Shown piece by piece: positions 23,927 through 32,293 of a DNA stretch of 64,000 nt; position 1 is the first letter of the stretch; the number at the start of each line of letters is the position of its first letter. A program made the position numbers and the translations under genes. Origin of the DNA: Kibdelosporangium aridum (GTDB lineage: Bacteria > Actinomycetota > Actinomycetes > Mycobacteriales > Pseudonocardiaceae); the NCBI RefSeq assembly GCF_900176515.1, contig NZ_FWXV01000006.1:62001-126000 (forward strand). Reading direction: 5' to 3'. The notes beneath the pieces are model-generated. The model worked only from the letters and a program-made list of their open reading frames with translations, was not told where the DNA came from and did no database searches.

Positions 23927-25627
23927 TCACCAGAAGATGATGTTCAGTACCAGAGTCAGCACGAGCACGCCGCCCGCGAGCACGGCCGGTTTGCGGTACC
24001 AGCCGCTGTCCTCGCCCTCCGAACCGTGTTTGCGGCTTTCCCGCGGCGTGAGCGACCACACCAGACCGGTCAGCTCCTCGTCGGGTTTCGGCCGGGTCCG
24101 CAGCGACACGATCACGCTGACCAGGATGTCGACCACGAACGCGACACCGGCGCCGACGAAGCTCGGGCCCTGGCTGGACGGATCGCCGAACCACGTCACC
24201 GCGCCGGAATTGGCCAGGACGAACACCGCGATGGCCGACAGCGTTCCGGCGACCAGACCGGACCACCCGGCCGCCGGGGTCATCCGTTTCCAGAACAGAC
24301 CGAGGATGAACGTGGCGAACAGCGGGGCGTTGAAGAACGAGAACAACGTCTGCAGGTACGTCATGATGTTCTCGTAACCGGCCGCGATGAACGCCGTGCC
24401 GATCGCGGCGAGCACACCGATGACGGTGATCACCCGGCCGACTTTCAGGTAGTACCCGTCCGGTTTGTTCTTCTTGACGTACGTCTGCCAGATGTCGTAC
24501 GTGAACACGGTGTTGAAGGCGCTCACGTTCGCGGCCATACCGGCCATAAAGGACGCTGCCAGACCGGTGATCGCCACACCCAGCATGCCGTTCGGCAGCA
24601 CGTCCCGGATCAGCAGCTTGATCGCGTCGTTGAACTGCACGTCAGTTGCCGCGTTCGGATTCGCGGCCAGCTGTGCCTTCGCCGCCGCGAGTTCGGGCGA
24701 GAGCACCGCGGCGAGCATGCCGGGGATCACGATCACCAACGGCAGCAACGCCTTCGGGTACGCGCCGATCAGCGGCGTGCGCTTGGCCGCGGACATGCTC
24801 TTCGCCGAAAGTCCACGTTGGACCTCGGCGAAGTTCGTCGTCCAGTAGCCGAAGGACAGCACGAACCCGAGACCGAACACGATGCCGAGCACCGACAGGG
24901 TCGCGTCACCGATCCCGGTGATGTTGGTGCCGGGCCACGAGCTCAGCTCGTTGCTCTTGTCGGCGATCCGGTCGACGAGCCCGTCCCAGCCGCCGACCCG
25001 GTGCAAGCCGACCACGGTCAGCGGGATCAGCATCGCGATGATCACGAAGAACTGCAGCACCTCGTTGTAGATGGCCGCGGACAGCCCGCCGATCGTCGTG
25101 TACGTCAGCACGATCGCCGCGGAGATCACGATCGACACCCACAACGGCCAGCCCAGCAACACGTTCACCACCGAACCGAGGGCGAACAGGTTGATCCCGG
25201 AGATCAGCACCTGTGCTGTCGCGAAACTGATGCCGTTGACCAGGTGCGAAGCCGGGCCGAACCGCCGGTTGAGGTATTCCGGCACGCTGCGGACCTTGGA
25301 TCCGTAGTAGAACGGCATCATCACGATGCCGAGGAACACCATCGCCGGGATCGCGCCGATCCAGTAGTAGTGGACGGTCGGGATGCCGAACTGCGCGCCG
25401 TTCGCGGTCATCCCGAACACTTCGACCGCGCCGAGGTTGGCCGACACGAACGCCAGCCCGGTCACCCACGCGGGCAGCGAGCGCCCGGACAGGAAGAAGT
25501 CCAGGCTGCTGGAGATCGACCGCTTCGCGAGCAGGCCGATCCCGAGCACGATCACGAAGTAGAAGCCGAGAATGACGTAGTCGACGGCCTGCGCGTCCAG
25601 GCGGAAATTCGCGTCAGCCAACAGCAT
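23927..25627 (-). CDS. Sodium/solute symporter (SSS family)
   Basis: 566-residue membrane transporter with about 13-14 helices. Family marks include the N-terminal DYVILGFYFVIVLGIGLLAKR, FLSGRSLPAWVTGLAFVSANLGAVEVFG and the inner GYWTTNFAEVQRGLSAKS segment. Sugar- or inositol-type SSS members look like this, but the substrate cannot be read. ATG at 25627; the frame extends further upstream without conservation. Confidence 0.88.
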   Translation of the reverse strand: MLLADANFRLDAQAVDYVILGFYFVIVLGIGLLAKRSISSSLDFFLSGRSLPAWVTGLAFVSANLGAVEVFGMTANGAQFGIPTVHYYWIGAIPAMVFLGIVMMPFYYGSKVRSVPEYLNRRFGPASHLVNGISFATAQVLISGINLFALGSVVNVLLGWPLWVSIVISAAIVLTYTTIGGLSAAIYNEVLQFFVIIAMLIPLTVVGLHRVGGWDGLVDRIADKSNELSSWPGTNITGIGDATLSVLGIVFGLGFVLSFGYWTTNFAEVQRGLSAKSMSAAKRTPLIGAYPKALLPLVIVIPGMLAAVLSPELAAAKAQLAANPNAATDVQFNDAIKLLIRDVLPNGMLGVAITGLAASFMAGMAANVSAFNTVFTYDIWQTYVKKNKPDGYYLKVGRVITVIGVLAAIGTAFIAAGYENIMTYLQTLFSFFNAPLFATFILGLFWKRMTPAAGWSGLVAGTLSAIAVFVLANSGAVTWFGDPSSQGPSFVGAGVAFVVDILVSVIVSLRTRPKPDEELTGLVWSLTPRESRKHGSEGEDSGWYRKPAVLAGGVLVLTLVLNIIFW

Positions 25628-25692
25628 TGCGTCAACATAACCACGACACGCGTAGTCCGCATGACGAGCGAGGGCGTATCGGGCAAATCGCC

Positions 25693-26364
25693 TCAGGGAG
25701 CCAGCAGGTGCCGCCACTTCTCGGCGACACCCATCAGGTCCCGGGTGAAGTGGTCGAGGAAGAGCGCCATCTTCGCCAGCCGTTCGCCCGGGAGTGAATC
25801 GCCGAACAGTTCAGCTCCTTCGTGCGCTGTGCGCGCCCAACGCTCCATCGTCAGTCCGCTCGCCACCGACGAACGGAACCAGGCGTCGTCGTCGGCCAGG
25901 TAACGATGACGACGCCCGTCGTGCACTCGCTTGATCATGCCGAGGTTGTCGAGGAACCTGACTGCGGCGGAGACGGACGCCGGGCTGACCTTGAGACGCC
26001 GGACGAGTTCGGCCGCCGTGAGGCTCTCGCTGTCGGTGACGTACAGGCAAGCCAGCACACGGGCGGCCATGCGTGGCATGCCTTTCTCGATCAGAACCTC
26101 GATCATCTTGGCCTCGTACTCGGACACGGTCCGCGTGACGTCGTCCGGTCCGGTGGGTTTGACCGACTTCGGCCTGCGGCCGCGTTCCCGTGTTCGGCGC
26201 TCGGCCTGGTCTGGCTGATAGCCGCGGGTGCCGATGTTGCGGGCGACCTCACGGCTGACGGTGGACGTCGGCCTGCCGAGCCTGCGCGCTATCTCGGCGT
26301 AACCAACGCCTTCGGCCATCTTGGCGGCGATGAACCGGCGTTCGTCCAGTGTCAGCCGAGGCAT
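25693..26364 (-). CDS. GbsR/MarR-type regulator fused to an IS30-like helix-turn-helix
   Basis: 223 residues. The N-terminal part (1-60: LTLDERRFIAAKMAEGVGYA, EIARRLGRPTSTVSREVARN) is the helix-turn-helix of IS30-type transposases. The C-terminal part (about 75-215) is a GbsR/MarR winged helix (ESLTAAELVRRLKVSPASVS and VRFLDNLGMIKRV). No integrase domain is present, so this is a regulator and not a transposase. ATG 26364 follows GGAGGGG. Divergent from the P450, with a 20-bp palindrome in the gap, so autoregulation and control of the P450 are likely. Confidence 0.87.
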   Translation of the reverse strand: MPRLTLDERRFIAAKMAEGVGYAEIARRLGRPTSTVSREVARNIGTRGYQPDQAERRTRERGRRPKSVKPTGPDDVTRTVSEYEAKMIEVLIEKGMPRMAARVLACLYVTDSESLTAAELVRRLKVSPASVSAAVRFLDNLGMIKRVHDGRRHRYLADDDAWFRSSVASGLTMERWARTAHEGAELFGDSLPGERLAKMALFLDHFTRDLMGVAEKWRHLLAP

Positions 26365-26380
26365 GTCCCCTCCGGGAGTC

Positions 26381-26479
26381 AACGCAACGATCGTTGCGTT
26401 CACCGTCAGAACCATTGCAAGGATTGCTTTTACGGGCGATTCCAGGGTCGAAATCACTTTACCGTGGAGTGAACGCAAC
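26381..26479. promoter_or_regulatory. Operator cluster between regulator and P450
   Basis: A perfect 20-bp palindrome at 26381-26400 (two AACGCAAC half-sites, inverted) sits 17 bp upstream of the regulator's start. A third copy, GTGAACGCAAC at 26469-26479, repeats in inverted order the 11 bases at 26393-26403 and sits at the P450 ribosome site. The arrangement suits a dimeric regulator acting on both divergent genes. Confidence 0.7.
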
Positions 26480-26492
26480 TGAGGGAGGACAG

Positions 26493-27659
26493 ATGCTGTT
26501 GCCAGGACTGCCACTGAACCGACCGGCCGACCGGCCGTTGGACCCGCCCGCCGAGCTCCGCGGTCAGGAACCGTTGACCCGCATGGTTTATCCCAACGGG
26601 ACGCAGGGGTGGCTGGCCACCAGTCGTGCGGCCGTTCGTGCCGTGCTCGCCGATCCACGGTTCAGCGCCCGGTACGAGCTGCTCGCCAATCCGATGCCAG
26701 GCGCGGACGCGACGTTGCCACCGGCGGAACCTGGTGATTTCTCGGGAATGGACGCCCCCGACCACACTCGCTACCGGCGGATGCTCGTGGGTCAGTTCAC
26801 CGTGCACCGGATGCGCCAGCTCACCGAGCGCATCGAGCAGACGACCGCGGAACACCTTGACGCCATGGAGAATCAGGGACCTCCGGTCGATCTGGTGCGT
26901 GCATACGCCGAGCCGATCCCCGCGGTGACGATCTGCGAACTGCTGGGCGTGCCCTATGAGGACAGAGCGCGGTTCCAGGCGCAGGCGATCCTGGTGACCG
27001 GAGTCGGCGCGACACCGGACGAGTTCGCCGCGGCGATGGCCGACCTGAAGCAGTACATGGGGGAGTTGGTGGCCGCGAAGCGGGCCAGCCCGTCCGACGA
27101 CCTGCTCAGTGGGTTGACCGAGACCGACCTGGACGACGTGGAGCTGACCACCATCGGCCTGTTCCTGCTCGGCGCGGGCATCGGTACCACCGCGCACATG
27201 ATCTCGCTCGGCACACTCGCGATGCTGCGCTCACCAAGGCTTTTCGAAGCCGTGCGCACACCGGAGACAGTCGAGCAGACCGTTGAGGAACTACTGCGTC
27301 ACCTCACGACCGTGCCGTTCGCGGTACGGGCGGCGCTCGACGACGTCACCGTAAGCGGCCAGCTGATCAAGAAGGGCGAGGTGGTCACGGTCTCGCTGCA
27401 GGCCGCGAACCGGGACCCGGCGTGCTTCAGCGACCCGGACCTGATCACACCGGGCAGGCGTACCGCCGGGCATGTCGCTTTTGGACACGGCATCCACCAG
27501 TGCCTCGGCCAGCAACTCGCCCGTGTCGAGCTGGCGGTTGCCTACCGGGCACTGGCCACCCGGTTCCCAAGCCTGCACCTTGCCGTGCCGTTCGAACAGT
27601 TGCCGGGCCTCAACGACGGCATCACGTTCAACCCGTCCGAGCTGCCGGTCGCCTGGTAG
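26493..27659 (+). CDS. Cytochrome P450 with Gly in place of the I-helix acid
   Basis: 388-residue soluble P450 of the actinomycete CYP105/107-like type. ExxR is EELLR, and the haem loop is FGHGIHQCLG with Cys337 as thiolate ligand. The I-helix reads GAGIGTTAH: the conserved Thr is present but the usual Asp/Glu before it is Gly231, which may alter proton delivery. ATG 26493 follows AGGGAGGA. No ferredoxin gene is adjacent. The substrate is unknown, and the divergent GbsR-type regulator may sense it. Confidence 0.92.
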   Translation: MLLPGLPLNRPADRPLDPPAELRGQEPLTRMVYPNGTQGWLATSRAAVRAVLADPRFSARYELLANPMPGADATLPPAEPGDFSGMDAPDHTRYRRMLVGQFTVHRMRQLTERIEQTTAEHLDAMENQGPPVDLVRAYAEPIPAVTICELLGVPYEDRARFQAQAILVTGVGATPDEFAAAMADLKQYMGELVAAKRASPSDDLLSGLTETDLDDVELTTIGLFLLGAGIGTTAHMISLGTLAMLRSPRLFEAVRTPETVEQTVEELLRHLTTVPFAVRAALDDVTVSGQLIKKGEVVTVSLQAANRDPACFSDPDLITPGRRTAGHVAFGHGIHQCLGQQLARVELAVAYRALATRFPSLHLAVPFEQLPGLNDGITFNPSELPVAW

Positions 27660-27669
27660 ACATGCCCTG

Positions 27670-28227
27670 GTGGACACGCTGCTGACCGCCGCCGGCGTCT
27701 TCGTCGGCACGAACGTCGACGATCTGCTCGTGCTGACAGTGCTGTTCCTCGCCGCTCGGGCAGTCGGCAAGCCGAAGCCGTGGCAGATCTGGGCCGGTCA
27801 GTACACCGGAATCGCCGCTTTGGTGGCTGTTTCGGCCTTGGCTGCGCTGGGCTTGACCGTGATTCCGGATCGGTGGGTCGGGCTGCTCGGGCTCGTGCCG
27901 ATCGCATTGGGTGTGCGTGGGCTGTTCAAAGCACGTGACGACGAACCGCCTGCTGTGGCGACGGGAATGTTGTCGGTCGCTGGCGTGACCATCGCCAACG
28001 GCGCCGACAACATCTCCGTCTACACGCCACTGTTCCGCACGATCGGGCTCGGGCCGAGCCTGATCACGGCCGCTGTGTTCGCCGTCCTCGTCGCCGTGTG
28101 GTGCCTGGCGGGCTCATGGCTCGGCTCGCACAAGAAGGTGATCGCGGTGGTCGAACGCTACGGGCACTGGATCGTGCCCGTGGTGTTCATCGGCATCGGG
28201 ACCGTGATCCTTGTCGACGTCTTCTAG
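27670..28227 (+). CDS. CadD-family cadmium resistance-like transporter
   Basis: 185-residue membrane protein with five to six helices. The N-terminal TAAGVFVGTNVDDLLVLTVLF and the central VTIANGADNISVYTPLF are the paired motifs of the CadD/LysE superfamily. GTG 27670 begins the protein 10 bp after the P450 stop, so the two may be co-transcribed. The cadmium role is known for a few relatives only; the actual substrate is open. Confidence 0.8.
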   Translation: MDTLLTAAGVFVGTNVDDLLVLTVLFLAARAVGKPKPWQIWAGQYTGIAALVAVSALAALGLTVIPDRWVGLLGLVPIALGVRGLFKARDDEPPAVATGMLSVAGVTIANGADNISVYTPLFRTIGLGPSLITAAVFAVLVAVWCLAGSWLGSHKKVIAVVERYGHWIVPVVFIGIGTVILVDVF

Positions 28228-30002
28228 GTGTAGTCCCGGAAACCCTTGCCGGTCTTACGACCCAGCCGCCCCGCCGTGACGAGGTGCTCCAGCAACGGCG
28301 CCGGAGCGAACCCGGGCTCGCGGAACTCGTTGTACAGGGTTCGCTCGATCGCCAGTGACACGTCGAGTCCGACGACGTCGAGCAGTTCGAAGGGGCCCAT
28401 CGGCAGGCTGCACGCGGTCTTCATCGCGTTGTCGACGTCTTCGGCCGACGCGTAGTGCGCCTCGACGAGTTTCACCGCGTCGTTGAGGTACGGGAACAGC
28501 AAGGCGTTGACGATGAACCCGGCGCGGTCGCCGCAGTGCACCGGGTGCTTACCGACCTTCTCGCAGATCGCGTGGGCCGTGGCGACCACGTCGGCGCTCG
28601 TCGCGATCGTGTCGACGACCTCGACGAGCTTCATCACCTGAGCGGGGTTGAAGAAGTGCAGGCCGATCACGTCGGCGGGCCGCGAAGTCGCGGCCGCGCA
28701 TTCGATCACCGGCAACGAGGAGGTCGTTGTCGCGAGGACCGTGCCGGGCTTGCAGACCTCGTCCAGCGCGCCGAACACCGCCCGCTTCACCGAAAGGTCC
28801 TCTGCCACGGCCTCGATCACCAGATCGCAGTCGGCGAGCTCTTCGAACTCGACCGCGGGCACGATCTTGGCAAGCACGGCGTCCCGGTCGGCTTCCGACA
28901 GCTTTCCCTTGGCCACCGCGCGATCCAGCGACTTGCGGACCTTCGCCACGGCCGCGTTCGCCTTGTCCTCGCTGCGCGCCCGCAGCACGACGTCGAAGCC
29001 CTTCTTGGCGAACACCTCGGCGATACCGGTCGCCATCGTGCCCGTGCCGACCACGCCGACGCGGGCGACATCCCGAGGCGTGACACCGTCCTCAGTGGAC
29101 TTGCGAGGCGTCTTGGCGTCCGGCACCACGACCGGGGAGCCTGGCTCCTCGTAGGTGTAGAAACCACGGCCGCTCTTACGGCCAAGCAGGCCCGCGGTGA
29201 TCATCTGCTTGAGCAGCGGGGCGGGTGCGTGCAGCCGGTCGCGGGACTGCTTGTACATCGTGTCGAGGACTTCCGACGCGATGTCCAAGCCGATCAGGTC
29301 GAGCAGGGCCAGCGGGCCCATCGGGTAGCCGCAGCCGTACCGCATCGCGGCGTCGAGGTCCTCGCGGCTGGCGTACTTCTGCTCGTACATCCGCACCGCG
29401 TGGTTGAGGTAGCTGAACAGCAGCGAGTTGGACAGGAAACCGGCCCGGTCGCCGATCACCAGCGCGGTCTTGCCGACCTGCTCGATCAGGCCGGTCACGT
29501 CCGCGATCACGTCCGGCTCGGTGACCACCGTCCGGATCACCTCGACCAGCTTGAGCACCGGCGCGGGGTTGAAGAAGTGCGTACCGACGACCCGCTCCGG
29601 CCGTCCAGTGTGGACACTGATCTCGGTGACCGACAGCGAGGACGTGTTGGTCGCCAGGATGGTCTCCGGCCGGGTGATCCGGTCGAGCTCGGCGAACACC
29701 GACGCCTTCAGCTCCAGCTGCTCGGTGACGGCCTCGATCACGATGTCGCACTCAGACACGTCCGCGAGGCTGGTGGTGTAGCTGATCCGGCCGAGCAGCG
29801 CGGTCCGCTCGTCCGCGGTCAGCTTGCCGCCAGCGACAGCCCGATCGGTCGAGTGCTCGATCAGGCCACGGCCGTGTTCAAGGCTTTCCTGGTCGACCTC
29901 CACGCCGACTACCGCGAATCCGGCACGCGCGAACACCTCCGCGACCCCGGCACCCTGAATACCGAGACCGACCACGCCAACTTGCCTGAACTCGCGACTC
30001 AC
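28224..30002 (-). CDS. Tandem 3-hydroxyacyl-CoA dehydrogenase
   Basis: 592 residues made of two complete 3-hydroxybutyryl-CoA dehydrogenase modules. Each has a Rossmann GxGxxG (GLGIQGAGVAEVFARAG near residue 9; GTGTMATGIAEVFAKKG near 320), an HFFNP segment (THFFNPAPVLKLVEV and LHFFNPAQVMKLVEV) and a DRAGF(L/I) motif. Oxidises or reduces 3-hydroxyacyl-CoA with NAD(P). It could supply the acetoacetyl-CoA to 3-hydroxybutyryl-CoA step upstream of ccr. GTG 30002 follows GGAGG. A TTACC-N4-GGTAA palindrome lies 24 bp before the start. Confidence 0.9.
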   Translation of the reverse strand: MSREFRQVGVVGLGIQGAGVAEVFARAGFAVVGVEVDQESLEHGRGLIEHSTDRAVAGGKLTADERTALLGRISYTTSLADVSECDIVIEAVTEQLELKASVFAELDRITRPETILATNTSSLSVTEISVHTGRPERVVGTHFFNPAPVLKLVEVIRTVVTEPDVIADVTGLIEQVGKTALVIGDRAGFLSNSLLFSYLNHAVRMYEQKYASREDLDAAMRYGCGYPMGPLALLDLIGLDIASEVLDTMYKQSRDRLHAPAPLLKQMITAGLLGRKSGRGFYTYEEPGSPVVVPDAKTPRKSTEDGVTPRDVARVGVVGTGTMATGIAEVFAKKGFDVVLRARSEDKANAAVAKVRKSLDRAVAKGKLSEADRDAVLAKIVPAVEFEELADCDLVIEAVAEDLSVKRAVFGALDEVCKPGTVLATTTSSLPVIECAAATSRPADVIGLHFFNPAQVMKLVEVVDTIATSADVVATAHAICEKVGKHPVHCGDRAGFIVNALLFPYLNDAVKLVEAHYASAEDVDNAMKTACSLPMGPFELLDVVGLDVSLAIERTLYNEFREPGFAPAPLLEHLVTAGRLGRKTGKGFRDYT

Positions 30003-30025
30003 CGGAAACCTCCAAGGCCGGGTCC

Positions 30026-30039
30026 TTACCGTTGGGTAA
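30026..30039 (-). promoter_or_regulatory. TTACC-N4-GGTAA palindrome before the dehydrogenase
   Basis: TTACCGTTGGGTAA, 24 bp upstream of the start. The same layout occurs before ccr (38693-38706), and a variant before the thiolase gene (39284-39299). Confidence 0.6.
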
Positions 30040-30102
30040 CCACGATGCCTCGGCAATTGCCTGGAATTACGTGAACTACGCCTCAGTATCGAGAAAGATG
30101 GC

Positions 30103-30226
30103 CGTGTCCACCATTGCGGCACGCCGTGTCGACCATTCCGGCACCCGAAATCGCAGCGCACACGGCGGGCAGGGGGATTTCGATGTGCCGGAAAGGTGGA
30201 CACGCGGTGCTGGAAAGGTGGACACG
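30103..30226. repeat. Two inverted pairs of 22-bp intergenic repeat units
   Basis: Units start at 30103 and 30125 in one orientation (core CGTGTCCACCATT..GGCAC) and at 30185 and 30207 in the other (core GTGCYGGAAAGGTGGACAC). Each pair has an exact 22-bp period. The pairs face each other across about 40 bp, so RNA of this region could fold into a long stem. Units of the same family occur at 52.9-53.3 kb. Confidence 0.85.
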
Positions 30227-30257
30227 CGCGTCGGGAGGTGTGTGGCGTGGCTACGAC

Positions 30258-30272
30258 CGGGTAAGTTACCCG
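30258..30272 (+). promoter_or_regulatory. 15-bp palindrome before uspA
   Basis: CGGGTAA-G-TTACCCG, perfect, 25 bp upstream of the uspA start. Half-sites are the same bases as in the TTACC palindromes but in the opposite order, so a shared regulator is not assumed. Confidence 0.45.
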
Positions 30273-30297
30273 CAGTAGATCGCCGAGGAGGGCTCCC

Positions 30298-30750
30298 ATG
30301 GCTGCCTACCAGACCATTGTCGTCGGCACGGACGGTTCGGACTCGTCGTATCGCGCGGTCGACAAAGCCGCCGCCGTTGCCGCATCCACTGGCGCGACGC
30401 TGGTCATCGCGTGCGCCTACCAACCCGCGAGTCAGCGTGACGTCGAACACGCTCAGGACGAGCTCGGCAGCGACGTCGCCTACCAGGTGGTCGGCTCCGC
30501 TCCTGCGGAGGACACCGTCCGGACCGCGTCGGAGCGAGCCGTCAAGGCGGGCGCGGACAAGATCGACACGGTCGCCGTGGTCGGTGACCCGGTGCCGACG
30601 CTGACCAAGCTGGTCAAGGAGCGGTCAGCCGACCTGCTCGTGGTCGGCAACCGCGGCCTGAACACGCTGACCGGCCGGATCCTGGGCTCAGTGCCGTCCG
30701 AGGTCGCCCGGAAATCCGGCGTCGACGTGCTCATCGTGCACACGACGTGA
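30298..30750 (+). CDS. Universal stress protein, UspA family
   Basis: 150-residue single-domain USP with the ATP-binding pattern: VVGTDGSDSS at the N-terminus and VVGNRGLNTLTGRILGSVPSEV (G-x2-G-x9-GS) at about 118-139. ATG 30298 follows GAGGAGGG. The stop overlaps the cyclase start by 4 bp, which couples an ATP-binding stress protein to cAMP production. Confidence 0.92.
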   Translation: MAAYQTIVVGTDGSDSSYRAVDKAAAVAASTGATLVIACAYQPASQRDVEHAQDELGSDVAYQVVGSAPAEDTVRTASERAVKAGADKIDTVAVVGDPVPTLTKLVKERSADLLVVGNRGLNTLTGRILGSVPSEVARKSGVDVLIVHTT

Positions 30751-31709
30751 GCGAGTCCCTGCAAGCCAGGATCGAACGCGTCCTGCTCGGTGGCCGCCGG
30801 AAGTACACGCGGCACGAGGTCGCCGAGAAAGCGGGCGTGCCGCTGGAACGCGCCACGGAACTGTGGCGGTCACTGGGTTTCGCCAGCGTCGGCGACGACG
30901 AAGTGGTGTTCACCGACAACGACGTCGAAGCCCTGCGGATGGTCCAGGAACTGGCTGACCTGGGGCTCTATGACCTGTCCGTGCAGAACTCGATCGCCCG
31001 CGTGCTGGGCCAGCACGTGTCGAGGATCGCCGAGATGGAGATCCACGTCCTGCGCGAACTCGTCGCCGCGCAGCCGTCGTTGCTGGAGGACGAACGCGGT
31101 TTCACGCGTTTCATCGACCGCCTGATCCCTGACCTGGAGCGGCTGCACAACTTCACCTGGCGCCGTCAGCTCGCGGCGTACGCGGGCCGTGCGCTCGCGG
31201 CGCCCGAAGAACCCCTCGAAGAAGGCAGCCAGGCCGTCGGGTTCGCGGACATGGTCGGCTATACGAGCCTCACCCGCCGGTCCAGCGAAACCGAGCTCGC
31301 GTCCGTCCTGGAACGGTTCGAAACCACGGTGACGCAAGCGATCGCCGAACATCACGGCCGCGTGGTGAAGATGCTCGGCGACGAGGTCCTGTTCGTGGCG
31401 GACACGCCGCAGGCAGGCGCGGACATCGCACTGACCCTGGTGACGTTGGCCGAGGACGACCCTGAATTGCCTTCACTGCGCGCGGGTCTGGCGTATGGGC
31501 GAGTGCTGAGCAGGTTCGGTGACATCTACGGATCGACCGTCAACATCGCGAGCCGCCTGACGTCCATCTGCCACCCGGGGGCGGTGTTGATCGACTCCGA
31601 GATGGCCGCCGCGCTGGAGGGCGATCGGGCTTACGTGGTCCGGCAGAAGCGCCCGGTATCGGTGCGCGGCTTCCACCGGCTCAAGCCGTCGGTGCTCAGG
31701 CGCGCCTAG
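30747..31709 (+). CDS. Class III adenylate cyclase with Ad_Cy_reg domain
   Basis: 320 residues. The N-terminal regulatory domain (about 5-150) resembles that of mycobacterial Rv1264/Rv2212-type cyclases. The catalytic domain (about 160-310) keeps both metal Asp (D168 in GFADMVGYT, D212 in KMLGDE), the adenine-selecting Lys208 and Asp259, and the transition-state Asn266/Arg270 (VNIASR). It should therefore make cAMP as a homodimer. GTG start overlaps the uspA stop. The known relatives are inhibited by their N-terminal domain in a pH-dependent way; this is only family knowledge. Confidence 0.92.
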   Translation: MSESLQARIERVLLGGRRKYTRHEVAEKAGVPLERATELWRSLGFASVGDDEVVFTDNDVEALRMVQELADLGLYDLSVQNSIARVLGQHVSRIAEMEIHVLRELVAAQPSLLEDERGFTRFIDRLIPDLERLHNFTWRRQLAAYAGRALAAPEEPLEEGSQAVGFADMVGYTSLTRRSSETELASVLERFETTVTQAIAEHHGRVVKMLGDEVLFVADTPQAGADIALTLVTLAEDDPELPSLRAGLAYGRVLSRFGDIYGSTVNIASRLTSICHPGAVLIDSEMAAALEGDRAYVVRQKRPVSVRGFHRLKPSVLRRA

Positions 31710-31989
31710 TCGGCCTGCGCCGCAGACGGGCGTCCCAGCAGGCGCGATGCCAGTGCCTGCGTTCTTCCACGCTGCCGTACTCGTTCGCGGGCCACGTCAC
31801 CACATGCGGAGTGCCCGGGCGGATCTCGTGATCACAGCCGGGGCAACGGTAGGTCTTGGTCGTCGCCGTGCCCGAAACAGAGCGGACGTACCAGTCGCCG
31901 TCCGGCCCTTGCTCGCTGCGCTGCAAGGAAGCCGCGCCGCTGAGACGTGGCTCGTCGCGCTTGATCCGGTTCCGTCGGGGCACAGGCAA
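31696..31989 (-). CDS. Small zinc-ribbon-like protein
   Basis: 97 residues with CPGCDHEI and, near the end, HWHRACW, a CxxC...HxxxC metal-site pattern. N-terminal half basic (RRNRIKRDEPRL). Related proteins are conserved in Pseudonocardiaceae next to fmdB-like genes, without known function. Converges with the cyclase gene (14-bp overlap) and diverges from the fmdB-like gene. Confidence 0.75.
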   Translation of the reverse strand: MPVPRRNRIKRDEPRLSGAASLQRSEQGPDGDWYVRSVSGTATTKTYRCPGCDHEIRPGTPHVVTWPANEYGSVEERRHWHRACWDARLRRRPTRRA

Positions 31990-32006
31990 GAACTATATTT
32001 CGATAC

Positions 32007-32234
32007 GTGCCGACCTATGAGTTCAAGTGCCGTGACTGCGCTGACACGTTCGAGGTCAACCGGCCGATGAGCGAGTCGAGCGCGCCAGCCGCCTGCCCCG
32101 CGGGCCACACGGACACCGTGAAGTTGTTGACCATGGCAGGCCTCGGTGGCCGCGCCGGTGCCGGTTCCGCTCCCGCGATGGCGCCCTCGGGTGGCGGCGG
32201 TGGCGGTTGCTGCGGCGGAGGCTGCTGCGGCTGA
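32007..32234 (+). CDS. FmdB-type zinc ribbon protein
   Basis: 75 residues. The N-terminal MPTYEFKCRDCADTFEV is the FmdB/CxxC_CXXC_SSSS signature, followed by a CPAGH pair. The tail is Gly-rich and ends in two CC pairs (GGCCGGGCCG). GTG start at 32007. Possibly regulatory or metal-binding; function not established in the family. Confidence 0.88.
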   Translation: MPTYEFKCRDCADTFEVNRPMSESSAPAACPAGHTDTVKLLTMAGLGGRAGAGSAPAMAPSGGGGGGCCGGGCCG

Positions 32235-32263
32235 CCCGGCGCTGCTTGCCAGCACACGCCGGG
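32235..32263. terminator. Stem-loop between convergent fmdB-like and TetR genes
   Basis: Arms CCCGGCG and CGCCGGG with an inner GCTG/CAGC stem, directly after the fmdB-like stop. No T-run. Probable bidirectional terminator. Confidence 0.45.
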
Positions 32264-32293
32264 CCAGCGCGACCGCTATGTCCTCTGTGTCCT

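Noticed and set aside
22434..25903. Long plus-strand frames over the DUF3558 and symporter genes
   Set aside because: Antisense shadows. The minus-strand genes have signal peptides and membrane helices with family motifs.
25693..26364. IS30-type transposase remnant
   Set aside because: The transposase-like helix-turn-helix is joined in frame to a complete GbsR/MarR domain. No integrase DDE part and no terminal inverted repeats.
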